From Sipunculus nudus (lineage: Eukaryota; Annelida; Sipuncula; Golfingiida; Sipunculidae), in contig CM049306.1 in assembly GCA_026874595.1 (NCBI GenBank), positions 91,958,642-92,022,641 of the forward strand: a stretch of 64,000 nt of DNA. The letters run 5' to 3'. The notes below the pieces were generated by a model that was not told the DNA's origin, did not search any database, and was given only the letters and a program-made list of their open reading frames with translations. The position numbers were made by a program, and so were the translations under genes. Numbering within the stretch: position 1 is the first letter of the stretch; every line of letters begins with the position of its first letter. Positions 51,115-62,544 of this stretch are shown piece by piece.

Positions 51115-54100
51115 TCAACAGGGTGATGGACCTTAGACTGGTCAGAGGCTGGTTGACTGACAGATCTGAACTTTTCTGCAGGTTGCCAGTCTATTATTTC
51201 TATTTTATTTTCATCATCCAGCTTCTGTTTGGTCCAAACTTCTCATGATCTCCTGATAACTTATTGCATCAAGAACCTCTATGTGTGTATATTTATAACA
51301 TGTATTGCACTAGGAGTGTATGTATCCATTGTTGCATGAATTAACTCAATACATTATAAGAAATATGCAATTTAGACTGGTAAACTTCTCTATAAATGCC
51401 ACTGTGCTCATGAAATCCATGACCCACTGAGCATTGCGGCATTAATAGAGTAGGGTACCAGTCTACATGCTTATATATACTGCATATATGCAACTTCTTG
51501 CAATGCAGAGAATGTGTGTTTGTGTTGACTTAATATTGCACTAGGAACATGGGTGTGTGGGCTTGTGTGTGTGTAGCTTTGACATGAGGGACAAATTATA
51601 TTTTTCAAGTAAAGGAGATAATAAAACAAGTGCATTTCTAATTATCTTTGTCTTGTGCATTTATGTACAACTGCAGAACACTAAAACACCGGCCAAAGTA
51701 ACAGTCCATGCATAATCATGCAGTTAAGCCATGAATGTTTAATGTGAGCTCTGAGAAAACTAAATGCCTGGAAGGAAATTACATTATTCAAGTCACTAAA
51801 AATTAATTTGTGGTTGGCCACTAGGGGGACATCTTTTGGATGTCATCTAAAACCTAGGTGACCAAGGTGTGTATTTAAAAAGTCAGTCATTCACTAAGCA
51901 ACATATGAAAATATTATTTATAAATCTCCCATATCTTTCCAGCTGATATGGTATTCACATCTTTCACCTTGTCATCAATACTGTAATAATCATGAACAGT
52001 TCGTACGTGATATATTTGGTTGCCCACAATGCAAAAATTTGACACTGTGAAAAATAAAGATTCAAGATTTTGTTTGCTTACAGATTATTGAATATAATCT
52101 TGAAGAAATTATTGTGCTGTCTTATGGAGAGATCTTTTGCACCGTGTGTAAATTTCTTGATGTTCATTCATTGCATTGATGCATGCAGTGTTTAATATTA
52201 AAAACGTTCATTGGTTACACAGTTACATACATTCACAGACAGTGGTAAATAATGTTTTTCCTTTCCTGAGCAATGATATATCCAAAATCCTCATCTACTT
52301 TATCAGTGATGTGATGGTGAACATGGCATCACAATGTTAATTAATATTCAAGATTTTCATCACTCGAGAGTAAATGACCATGGAGCACAAAAAGTCTAAA
52401 TTATATTAATCAAATTACACCTAACAATGATTAACATGACATTAAATCATTGTGTGTAATGTTCATCATTTTCAGTGATGAACATGGAGTTAACTGTTTT
52501 ATGATATATCTGTGATGTTCAGGGGTGACTGAATCACAATAAAAATTACCCATGAGTGAAATTTTTACACTTTTTTGGAGCAATGTAATATTAGCAGAGA
52601 CTGGTTTTGTACCAGGTAAATATACACGGCAGCAGAACATGGTTAACTTGTGTATGTTCTACTTGTATTTACACTCATCAATTGTTCACTGTTAAATCAG
52701 GGAGAGATTTATATAAAATGCTCATTGGTGAATATGTGAATAATGTTGTATGAGTTTGTAGTGTACGTTATCAGTGGCATTCAAAAACTGGCCCTGATTT
52801 GATATCTAATGCTCCATATAATGTTGTGAACAACCATTAGGATTTATCGTACAAATTCCCTGCAAGTCTGCATTTGTGCAAAATGTGTGTTACTATTATA
52901 TTTGGAAGTGAAATTAGTGTTTTTAATCATAATGACTGCTATCAAATAAAATGGACTTGTCAGTTGGTATGGGTTTTGATATGAACTACCCATTACAAGT
53001 GTTTCGACACACTTGAATCAGCTGAAGTGCATATGTTAATCAGTCCCAAAACACTTCAAAACATTTCAGGATTTTTTTTTCAGTGATACACTGTGAGGGA
53101 GTGCATTTTCACTTGGTGATGCACTTCAGAAGCTTGTTCAGTCTTCCTTCAGTTAGAGATTTTACATGGAAAGTTCATATTATTTAATTAATATATTGTG
53201 TGACAGATCAGAAGTCTACACTCTCTGAATAAAGATGGGAGAGTCCATATAATTATTATTTCATTGAGTGGTGCATCATGGGAAAGTTCACATTCCCATA
53301 AGTGATGCATACTGGGGAAACTGTTCCCAAGATGTAAATATTTCTACTCACTGAATTATCCCTTTGTCATTTGTCACACTATTTGATGGTGTAAAGCTAT
53401 TGTTAGACCAGGATATTGGGAAATTCTGGAAATATTATTCACTGATATGTAGAGTAACACATGCTTTGGGAGTGTTTAGCACACCATATGGTTGTAATTA
53501 AGGTTATCATGAATTTACTGGTGATCAAGTTCTTATTCTCTGCTCCATTATGGGATGGCAGTCAATTTTAGAGATATTTATGACAAAGTCAGTTTCTTCT
53601 CTTGGCCATCCTTCAGTTTTGCCAGACTATGGAATAGCACTGTGTTGTGGTTATGTTGTTGTTGTTGATAGTCAGTTTACTTGATAAAATTAACAATCCA
53701 CAACTGAACAAGGATAATTATAAAGATGGTATCGCCCAATAGGAGGCAAAGAATATGAGTGAATCAATTTATTTTCTAGGAACATGTTTATGTCAAAACA
53801 AGATGGCTGAAGTTACAAGGTCAGCAACAATTTTTGACAGCTGTTCATTAGACTTGGAAGTACTTGGTAAACTAAATATTATAAAATGCATTGTCATCTG
53901 TCGGACACCATCCTGCTGGAGAATTTCATAAAATATACCAAAAGTCATAGACCGTTAATTTCTAAAGTATTCATTCTCTAAAGGTCTGTTTAATTGATTT
54001 AGATGTCGTACTTGTATGACTGCATCACTTACATATACAGTTATGTTTTAATTAATTATAAGTGCATGTAACAATACATTTTTCAGTAACAGCAGTTCTA

Positions 54101-54715
54101 CTAGAAAAATAATTGAGCAGTGAAAAAAAAAGATAATGTGGAAGGTTACCAAAATGCTGGAAAATGAAGGAAATTATAGGAGACAATTTTTTCATAGGTA
54201 AATCTAGGAAATAAGGGAGTTAGTGGGATCCACTTGAGAGGCACCCCCAGAGTGGAACAGACTGATATCATAAGGATTTTATTTTTTTGTCATATGATTT
54301 ACTTAAGAGTTGTCCCATGATACAGATGGTGAAAATTTTTGTGGGGGGAAAAACAACTTGTGTGGTTAGGATGTTTTTAGGCTATTTAAGAGAGTACTTG
54401 TTTAGGCAATCATGTTTTAGGAAATTGTGTCATCTCCTATGAATAAAAAGTATAAAGTTTAATACTTATGAAAAGAAAAAATGTGATGACACTTGTGTAG
54501 ACCAGTTTAAATGTTAAGACCCATATCACCAGGTGGAGCATTTAGTGTGTGGTGTGCAATAGTGTTGACTGTATATATTTCTGTATACATGAAAATAACA
54601 AGTTCACCTGTAAGGTTGTGTGCTCCCATGTGATGTAATATATTGTAATAATAAATATGATGTAAGGGTCCATATCATATCAAGCTTGAAAAGGGAATTG
54701 TAATAGTTATAAACA

Positions 54716-54721
54716 AATAAA
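54716..54721 (+). terminator. Possible distal polyadenylation signal AATAAA
   Basis: AATAAA is followed by a G/T-rich element (TGTGATGTT, then TCTGTGGTTTTGT), a good cleavage-site arrangement. It lies just before the composite satellite element. If used by the transporter it would imply an 8-kb 3' UTR; it may equally be chance. Confidence 0.25.
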
Positions 54722-54789
54722 AAAGTGTGATGTTCATGGCTTTTCTCTGTGGTTTTGTCACCCTTCCAGAGTACATTTGGCCTGACAAA

Positions 54790-57700
54790 TGCACTGAATT
54801 TAGTGGTGGGCGGATCATCGAGTTTGATTGAAAGTCAGTCGGTTTGCTGCCACTTTCAAGCGCTCGATTAATAAAGGCAAATGGTTCCTTAGATATGAGC
54901 TTGGATGTGTGCAGCGTTAACTAGAATGTAGGTGGCGCCACCTGTCATAAAATAAAAAAAAATGTCCATGATGTATAAACCTGCAAAATTTTAGGCAGTT
55001 ATGTCGAACCACTACAGAGAAATGAGTGATTTTAGGCCACGGCAGACTAACAGACAGACGCTGTGCAAAAATGGTTGCAGGTGGCCCCTCCAGTTTTGTG
55101 TATGATAAAGACCTATGTGAGATCTATACACATGCAAAATTTTGGCTCCATCGTTCAAATGGTTCCCGAGATATGAGCTTGGATGTCATCAGCGTGAATG
55201 TGAATGTAGGTGGCGCCCCCTGTCATAAAATCAAGAAAGCTATCCAGGATGTATATGCATGATGAATTTCAGGTGAATTAGTCAATTCACTGCAGAGATA
55301 TTAGTGATTTAACCCAAGGCAGATGAACAGATGGACACTGTGCAAACATGGTTACAGGTGGCACCACCATTTTTTGTGTATGTTATAGAGCTATCAAAGG
55401 GCTACATTTGTATCAATTTTATTTCCTGATCGGTCAAACGGTTCCTGAGATATGAGCTTGGATGTCATCAGCGTGAACGTAAATGTAGGTGGCGCCACCT
55501 GTCATAAAATCAAGAAAGCTATCCAGGATGTATAAGCATGACGAATTTCAGGTGAATTAGTCAATTCACTGCAGAGATATGAGTGATTTTAACCCAAGGC
55601 AGATGAACAGATGGACACTGTGCAAACATGGTTACAGGTGGCGCCACCATTTTTTGTGTATGTTATAAAGCAATCCAAGGGTTACATTTATATAAATTTT
55701 ATTTCCTGATCGGTCAAACGGTTTCCGAGATATGAGCTTGGATTTCATCAGCGTGAAAGTGAACGTAGGTGGCGCCACCTGTCATAAAATCAAGAAAGCT
55801 ATCCAGGATGTATAAGCATGACAAATTGCAGGTGAATTAGTCAATTCACTGCAGAGATATGAGTGATTTTAACCCAAGGCAGATGAACAGATGGACACTG
55901 TGCAAACATGGTTACAGGTGGCGCCACCATTTTTTGTGTATGTTATAAAGCAATCCAAGAGTTACATTTATATAAATTTTATTTCCTGATCGGTCAAACG
56001 GTTTCCGAGATATGAGCTTGGATTTCATCAGCGTGAAAGTACGTAGGTGGCGCCACCTGTCATAAAATCAAGAAAGCTATCCAGGATGTATAAGCATGAC
56101 AAATTGCAGGTGAATTAGTTAATTCACTGCAGAGATATGAGTGATTTTAACACAAGGCAGATGAACAGATGACACTGTGCAAACATGGTTACAAGTGGCA
56201 CCACCATTTTTGTGCATGTTATAAAGCAATCCAAGGGCTACATTTGTATAAATTTTATTTCCTGATCAGTCAAACGGTTCCCGAGATATTAGGGTTTATG
56301 TGTGGAAACAGACCCACAAATGGACGCTGGATAGAGAGGAAAGGTCAGAGGTCAACGCAAATTGGTTAAGCACCAGTTCACATGTGACCCGATAATTGGT
56401 GTAAGTTTCGGAAAAATCGGTCCATTAATCTCAGAGGAGCTCTCTGGAAACGAAAGCAGCGGCGGCGGAGGAACCCGGTCAAAAACTTCGTTTTGGCAGA
56501 TACGAAAAAACAGGTGGCTCCACCAGTCTGCAGAAACCAATAAAAACACTTAATGGTCAATATCCATGCAAAGAATCGAGAATCTCTGCATTAGTTGTTC
56601 AGATACTTCAGCTTTTGTATCAAATTGTTCATTATTCTGAGGGATACTTCGGAGTCCTTTAGCTTGAAGGATATGGGTAATCGAGACCTAATTTCAAGTT
56701 TCCACAGGCACTTGCATGACATGAATGAAGATTCTAGGTCCAGATGTTGGGATTTGTACCCTGTTGACAGATAACCACATCTTTAAAGGTCTCAAAAAAA
56801 AAGAGTAAAAAATTCATAAAAATTTGAAAAAAATAGAGGTCTGCAGAAACTGATGGAACAGCTCATGATCAATATGTATGCCGAACATCATGACCATCAC
56901 TGTTGTAGTTATTGAGATACTGCAGTTTTTGTATCAAATTTTCCATTATTCTAGGGGGTATTTTGGAGCCATACAGCTTAAAGAATATGGGTAACGGAGA
57001 CCTTATTTCAGGTTTCCATGGAGACTTTTCATGGGTCTCCCTGTGTGTCAAGAAGGAAGATTCTAGGTCCAGTTTTTATGAATTGTGCCCTGTTAACAGA
57101 TGTTCATATCTTTAAAGGTCTCAAAAATAGAGAAAAATTTCGTAAAAAAACCCAAACAAATACAGGTGGTGCCACCAGTCTGCAGAAACTGATGAAACAC
57201 TCCATGATCAATATCCATGCAAAAAATTATGGTTATCTACGATTAGTTGTTCAGACACTTCAGCTTTTGTATCAAATTTTCCATTATTCTGAGCTGTACT
57301 TTGGAGTGCCATAGCTCAAAGGATATGGGTAACAGAGACCTAATTTCTGGTTTCCATGGAGACTTTTCATAGGTCTCTAAGTGTGTCCAAAATGAAGATA
57401 CTAGGTCCAGTTGTTACGATTTGTGCCACGCTAAAAGATGACAGCATCCTTAAAGATCTCAAAAAATAGAGGAAAAAATTGTAAAAAATCGAACAATACA
57501 GGTGGCGCTACCAGTCTGCAGGAACTGATGGAACATCTCATGATCAATATGCATGCCAAAAATCATGACCATCAATGAAGTAGTTAATGAGATATTGAAG
57601 TTTTTGTATGAAATTTTTTACTATTCTGGGGGGTATTTGGGGCCCCATATCTCGAAGGATATGGGTAACAGAGACCTAATTTCTGGTTTCCATGGAGACT

Positions 57701-58180
57701 TTTCAAAGGTCTCTTAGTGTGTTGAAAATGAAGATTCTAGGTCCAGTTGTTACGATTTGTGCCACGCTAACAGATGACAGCATCCTTAAAGGTCTAAAAA
57801 ATAGAGAAAAAAATTTGTAAAAAATCGAACAATACAGGTGGTGCCACCAGTCTGCAGGAACTGATGTATCATCTCATGATCAATATGTATGCCAAAAATC
57901 ATGACCATCAGTCAAGTAGTTAATGAGATATTGAAGTTTTTGTATGAAATTTTTGACTTTTCTGGGGGGTACTTTGGGGCCCCATAGCTCGAAGGATATG
58001 GGTAACAGAGACCTAATTTCTGGTTTCCAAGGAGATTTTTTATAGACCTCTCAGAATCCCAAGTTACAAGGTTCTAGGTCCAGCGGTTACAATTTGTGCC
58101 TGGTTAACGGACGGACAGACAGACGAACAAAGAGTGATCGCTATAGCTCAGATTGACTTTCAGTCAGCTGAGCTAAAAAC
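54790..58180 (+). mobile_element. Composite satellite-bearing element: 278-bp array + 337-bp array + terminal hairpin
   Basis: First block: five units of about 278 bp, marked by GGTGGCGCCACCTGTCAT at 54931, 55209, 55488, 55768 and 56046. The linker at 56300-56480 (TTTATGTGTGGAAACAGACC...) also ends the array at 60600-62060. Second block: five units of about 337 bp marked by GACCTAATTTC at 56685, 56999, 57337, 57673 and 58010, each carrying a GGTGGTGCCACC-type dyad. The right end has ACGGACGGACAGACAGACGA-type simple repeat (58106-58130) and the hairpin CTCAGATTGACTTTCAGTCA to GCTGAGCTAAAAAC (58147-58178). The second block is homologous to 17690-18065 and, in reverse, to 5824-8028. No ORF for a replicase or transposase was seen; it is non-autonomous. 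Confidence 0.75.
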
Positions 58181-58399
58181 CTGGGAAACTCCAGGAATTT
58201 TGATGTAATAGATGAGTTTGAACATTTAAACTGTAAGTCTGGGGTAACACAGTACTCAAGGTTTTCTTTCCTAGATAACAAGTGTATTATGTTCATAGAC
58301 TGGGGCTCTGTGAAGACCATTTGTGTTTGAGCTCACTGCAGACTAGTTTTTCTGTGGAATAACTGATATACATGCACATGATATGGCCAGCTGTAAAAC

Positions 58400-58790
58400 T
58401 GTTTTAAGGCAATGTTCATTCATAGTATTAATGTCCATGTATGTCTGTATCTTAAGGCAATGTTCATTCATAGTATTTATGTCCATGCATGTCTGTATTT
58501 TAAGGTGATGTTCATTCATAGTTTTTATGTCAATGCATGTCTGTATTTTAAAGTTATGTTGATTCATATTATTTATGTCCATGCATGTATATATTTTAAG
58601 CAGATGTTCATTCATAGTTTTTATGTCCATGCAGGTCTGTATTTTAAGCAGATGTTCATTCATACTTTTTATGTCCATGCATGTCTGTTTTTTAAGGTGA
58701 TGTTTATTCATAGTATTTAGGTCAATGCATGTCTGTATTTTAAGGTGATTTTAATTCATAGTATTTATGTCATGCATGCCCTCTATGTAT
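58400..58790. repeat. 48-bp minisatellite, about 8 copies
   Basis: GTTCATTCATAG-type motifs start at 58414, 58462, 58510, 58558, 58606, 58654, 58702 and about 58750, exactly 48 bp apart with substitutions but no indels for the first seven. A unit reads approximately GTTCATTCATAGTATTTATG, TCCATGCATGTCTGTATTTT, AAGGTGAT. Because 48 is a multiple of three, long frames stay open on both strands (58412-58720 plus; 58711-58343 minus), giving 16-residue peptide repeats. Real expression is doubtful. Confidence 0.95.
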
Positions 58791-60145
58791 CTTAAATAAT
58801 GAATCCCTGCATCCCCTTTTCAAAATAAGTACAATATATATAAAAAATACAACAGCATTTATTAGCAAAATTAACTTCATCACCATAACAAATTAGCTCT
58901 TGGAAGCTTTTATTATCAAAAGCTATAGTAATATTGAAACATTAAAGGGAAATAATTCTGGTATTAACATTAAAAATGCTTTCCAACAATACCAGACCCA
59001 CATCATTTTTCTCAATATTTGAATTAAAAACATCACATTTACGATTTATCTGTAACAGGTATCATTCACAAAAATATCTGAGTCTATGGTTCGAAATGTT
59101 TGCTTCATCAGCAATACACATAAGCTCTGTGTCATAACTGTGGTATTGACTGGAACTACATAAAAAAGTCCAGCAAACACCATAAATTTAGTTTTTTTTT
59201 AAATAAAAAATATAATTTGTGAAATTTAAATGAATCTCTATTGTGGACCCCCATACCCTATTTTATATATTAAATTTTAAATGATTTTTTGTCACCAGGA
59301 TGATCCCACTTCCATTTCCTTTTCCTATTTTCAGTCAAGTGTTGAGTATTTTTTTCCATAATGATCAGAACTATTATTTGACCAAAACTTTCTAAAGATG
59401 AACTCAATAATTGCCACGATAACACTTGTGGATACCCTTCCATCCAGTCTCAGTTGAATAAATATTACACCTTTGCAGGTACAAGGTACTGTGGTATTTC
59501 CATCAGTTGCATAACCTGGAGTTAGTAACATAAAACATCTGCTGCAGACACAGTTTCCAGGATTTAGAGTTACTTTCTCCAGGTCAGGTTAACTCATTTT
59601 GTGGCGACATCTGTTGCCCATTTTAGAAACTACATTTTACCACAAACAGATGTCTTCCCTTGCACACCTATTCCTTGGAGTAAAATAAAATTTAAGGTGT
59701 TCAGCAGGAGATCAATATATCATATTATGCAAAGCACCAAGTGGAATACATTCCTGGTCTTAGCAACACGTGCACATTACATGATAAATACTCTATTCCA
59801 AGTACTGGATCCTTTGGGCATTTAAAGCTTGAGTTATGACTGGCCTTAGCATTATAACATAGAGTCAGGGCCCAAAGTCATGACTTGAAGCAACTGTTTG
59901 TTGTTATTGTGCCATGAGTCACACATGTTAATATGATGTAGCATAATACACCATCAGAGCCAAGAGATGTTTCTCTGATACACTGCTTAATGCATCATTG
60001 CATTAGTAGGTAGTTGTTGGGCTAGGAAGCTGTCATCATCATCTCTGTATGGTCTGTAGCTGGTCTTGTATGTTGTCCATCATGGCAACACTGTAATAAA
60101 GACTGTTGGCAATATATATCAAGTTAATATGAAGAAAATAAATAA
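58791..60145. other. Stretch between minisatellite and second composite element
   Basis: A/T-rich; only one unrecognised minus-strand frame near 59588-59331 deserves mention (listed separately). Confidence 0.5.
59331..59588 (-). CDS. Unrecognised open frame, possible terminal exon
   Basis: On the minus strand a frame opens after a TAA at about 59591 and runs 85 codons to TGA. It reads PDLEKVTLNPGNCVCSRCF, then MLLTPGYATDGNTTVPCTCK, then a hydrophobic GVIFIQLRLDGRVSTSVIVA stretch. The first ATG is at 59531. Cysteine spacing (CxCxxC, then CxC) and the hydrophobic run give it a protein-like look, but I recognise no family. No convincing splice acceptor or start context was found. It could be a chance frame. 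Confidence 0.15.
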   Translation of the reverse strand, partial: PDLEKVTLNPGNCVCSRCFMLLTPGYATDGNTTVPCTCKGVIFIQLRLDGRVSTSVIVAIIEFIFRKFWSNNSSDHYGKKYSTLD

Positions 60146-60149
60146 ACAT

Positions 60150-60320
60150 AGAGAAAACCTCGAACTAAGGACCCAGGGTCTCTACGCTCAACTGTATTTG
60201 TCTATAAGAATATTTTTAAAGAAAATGTCAGAATGACGGTCCTGTGACCAATGACCTTGTGACCAAAAAATCTGAGAACTAATTGTCCTTGAACTTGCAG
60301 CATTTAGATATTGTAATAAT
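60150..60320 (+). mobile_element. Family 2 dispersed repeat, left part (interrupted)
   Basis: AGGACCCAGGGTCTCTACGC, then GACCTTGTGACCAAAAAATC and TGAGAACTAATTGTCCTTGA, match the left 160 bp of the copy at 16918-17640 in the same order. Similarity breaks off near 60320 and resumes at 62545. Confidence 0.75.
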
Positions 60321-60346
60321 CTTCTAACAAGGCCTACAGGCCTAAT

Positions 60347-62540
60347 GCGAACCTGTGCAAAGTTTGGGAGTATGAATGGAGGTTTATTTTTAAAATTTAA
60401 TATTGATCCTTTTAAGTCCTGCATATCTACCTTAGTCATTATGATTTCAGCAAAATGGACATTTCGGACCGGCAAGTTTCAGACTAGGACATTTTAAAAC
60501 TAGAATATGGGTAGTCTACAAGCGACTATGTGTATCCGCAGAAATCAGAGTGGGACGGGTGAAATAAGGCATGGTTTAAGTGGCAAGGGGAATAGAGTGA
60601 GGTGTGTTGCATATTAGCATGGATGTCTGCAGCTTAAATGTGAATGTAGGTGGTGCCACCTGTCATAAAATAGAGAAAATTGTCCAGGATGTATAAACCT
60701 GCAAAATTTCAGGTGGATAAGTCAAACCACTGCTGAGATATGAGTGATTTTATCCCAACACAGATAAACATATGGACGGTGTTCATAAGTGGTTGCAGGT
60801 GGCGCCTTCAGTTTTACTTATGATGAAGAGCTATGTGAGATCTATACACAAGCAAAATTTTGGCCCAATCGGTCAAACGGTTCCCGAGATATGAGCTTGG
60901 ATGTCTGCAGAGTAAACGTGAATGTAGGTGGCGCCACCTGTCACAAAATCGAGAAAGCGTCCAGGATGTATAAACCTGCAAAATTTCAGGTGGATAAGTC
61001 AAACCACTGCTGAGATATGAGTGGTTTTATCCCAAGGCAGATGAACAGATGGACGCTGTGCATAAGTGGTTGCAGATGACGCCACCAGTTTTGCCTATGA
61101 TGAAGAGCTATGTGAGATCTATACACATGCCAAATTTTGGCCCAATCAGTCAAACGGTTCCTGAGATATGTGCTTGGATGTCTGCAGAGTCAACCTGAAT
61201 GTAAGTGGCGCCACCTGTCATAAAATCCAGAAAGCTGTCCAGGATGTATAAACCTGCAAAATTTCAGGTGGATAAGTCAAACCACTGCTGAGATATGAGT
61301 GATTTTATCCCAAGGCAGATGAACAGATGGACGCTGTGCAAAAATGGTTGCAGGTGGCGCCACCAGTTTTGCCTATGATGAAGAGCTAAGTGAGATCTAT
61401 ACACATGCAAAATTTTGGCCCAATCGGTCAAACGGTTCCCGAGATATGAGCTTGGATGTCTGCAGAGTAAACGTGAATGTAGGTGGCGCCACCTGTCATA
61501 AAATCGAGAAAGCTGTCCAGGATGTATAAACCTGCAAATTCTCAGGTGGATAAGTCAAACCACTGCTAAAATATGAGTGATTTTATCCCAAGGCAGATGA
61601 ACAGATGGACGCTGTGCATAAATGGTTGCAGGTGTTGCCACCAGTTTTGCCTATGATGAAGAGCTATGTGAGATCTATACAGAAGCAAAATTTTGGCCCC
61701 ATCGGTCTAAAGGTTCCCGAGATATGAGCTTGGATGTCTGCAAAGTAAACCTGAATGTAGGTGGCACCACCTGTCATAAAATCGAGAAAGCTGCCCAGGA
61801 TGTATAAACCTGCAAAATTTCAGGTGGATAAGTCAAACCACTGCTGAGATACGAGTGATTTTAATCCCAAGGCAGATGAACATATGGACGCTGTGCAAAA
61901 ATGGTTGCAGGTGGCACCACCATTTTTAGTGTATGTTTTAAAGCTATCAAAGGGCTACATTTGTGCAAAATGTTTAGCCTGATCGGTCAAACAGTTCCCA
62001 AGATATGCGGGTTTATGTGTGAAAACAGACGCACAAATGACGCTGGGCAGCGAGGAAAGGTCAAGGGTCAACCAAAAATGAGGGCGCAGCAGTTCACATG
62101 TTACCTGATGATAAACCCGATTCGCTTAAAATGCAAACCAAGTTTTTTCAAACAGTTGAAAGATATAGTTCCAATAATCTGGGAATTGTGCATCTAAACA
62201 TTGTCTAGACGTCTAGACGCTGTGTCTAGATGTCTAGACACATTGTCTCGACACCCCCCCCCCCGCCAGGTCAGTTGCCATGGTGATGTCTGGACCCCAC
62301 CTGTTTGTACTGAGTGACCTCTTGACTTGGCTGCTGAAACTCAGAATGATGTCAAATCTGTTTTCAAATACAGAAAGCCTTTTTCATTTGGCTACAACGC
62401 TTTTTTAAAACTGTATTTACCCAATCTAAACTTTGGTGATGCTGGCTCCTGCCGTTTTTGTGATAGCTATGGTTAACGTACAGACGACGCACGACACACG
62501 ATGGATGCCGCCGCACCATTGCATAAGCTCACAGGTTCGC
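60347..62540 (+). mobile_element. Second composite element (278-bp array), nested in a family 2 repeat
   Basis: Contains five 278-bp units marked by GGTGGCGCCACCTGTCAT variants at 60649, 60927, 61204, 61482 and 61760, then the same linker as in the 54790 element. It differs after about 62060. It is bounded by the 11-bp inverted repeat GCGAACCTGTG (60347-60357) and CACAGGTTCGC (62530-62540). The right end has an ACGACGCACGACACACGATG-type stretch (62485-62505) and CATAAGCTCAC, typical of molluscan tandem-cored repeats as I recall them. Small ORFs of about 61 codons recur once per unit and are a by-product of the repeat. Confidence 0.65.
62203..62241. repeat. Short GTCTAGAC palindrome cluster
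   Basis: The perfect 8-bp palindrome GTCTAGAC occurs as two abutting full copies (62203-62218). A GTCTAGATGTCTAGACAC run follows, and then C10. It can fold into small hairpins. Confidence 0.7.
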
Positions 62541-62544
62541 TAAA

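Larger units (their letters stand above)
46647..54760. other. Gene-poor region downstream of the transporter stop; may include a long 3' UTR
   Basis: Eight kilobases with no convincing ORF. Recognised insertions are a 180-bp MITE (48258-48437) and an (AT)n tract (51050-51110). Several AATAAA signals occur, including 46692 and 54716. It is AT-rich throughout, like molluscan 3' UTRs and intergenic DNA, so the transcript end cannot be fixed. Confidence 0.4.

Noticed and set aside
52300-53480. Recurring GTGATG and TCACTGA words suggesting a degenerate tandem repeat
   Set aside because: No consistent period or unit could be read by eye; likely compositional.
60789-61807. Four similar ORFs of about 61-74 codons beginning MVAGG, one per repeat unit
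   Set aside because: They are the same frame in successive 278-bp satellite units, with degraded copies elsewhere in the arrays. No promoter, signal or codon conservation was seen; treated as a by-product of the repeat.
54931-62000. Regularly spaced repeats as a CRISPR-like array
   Set aside because: Units are 278-337 bp satellites in an intron-bearing animal genome. There are no short direct repeats with unique spacers and no cas genes.
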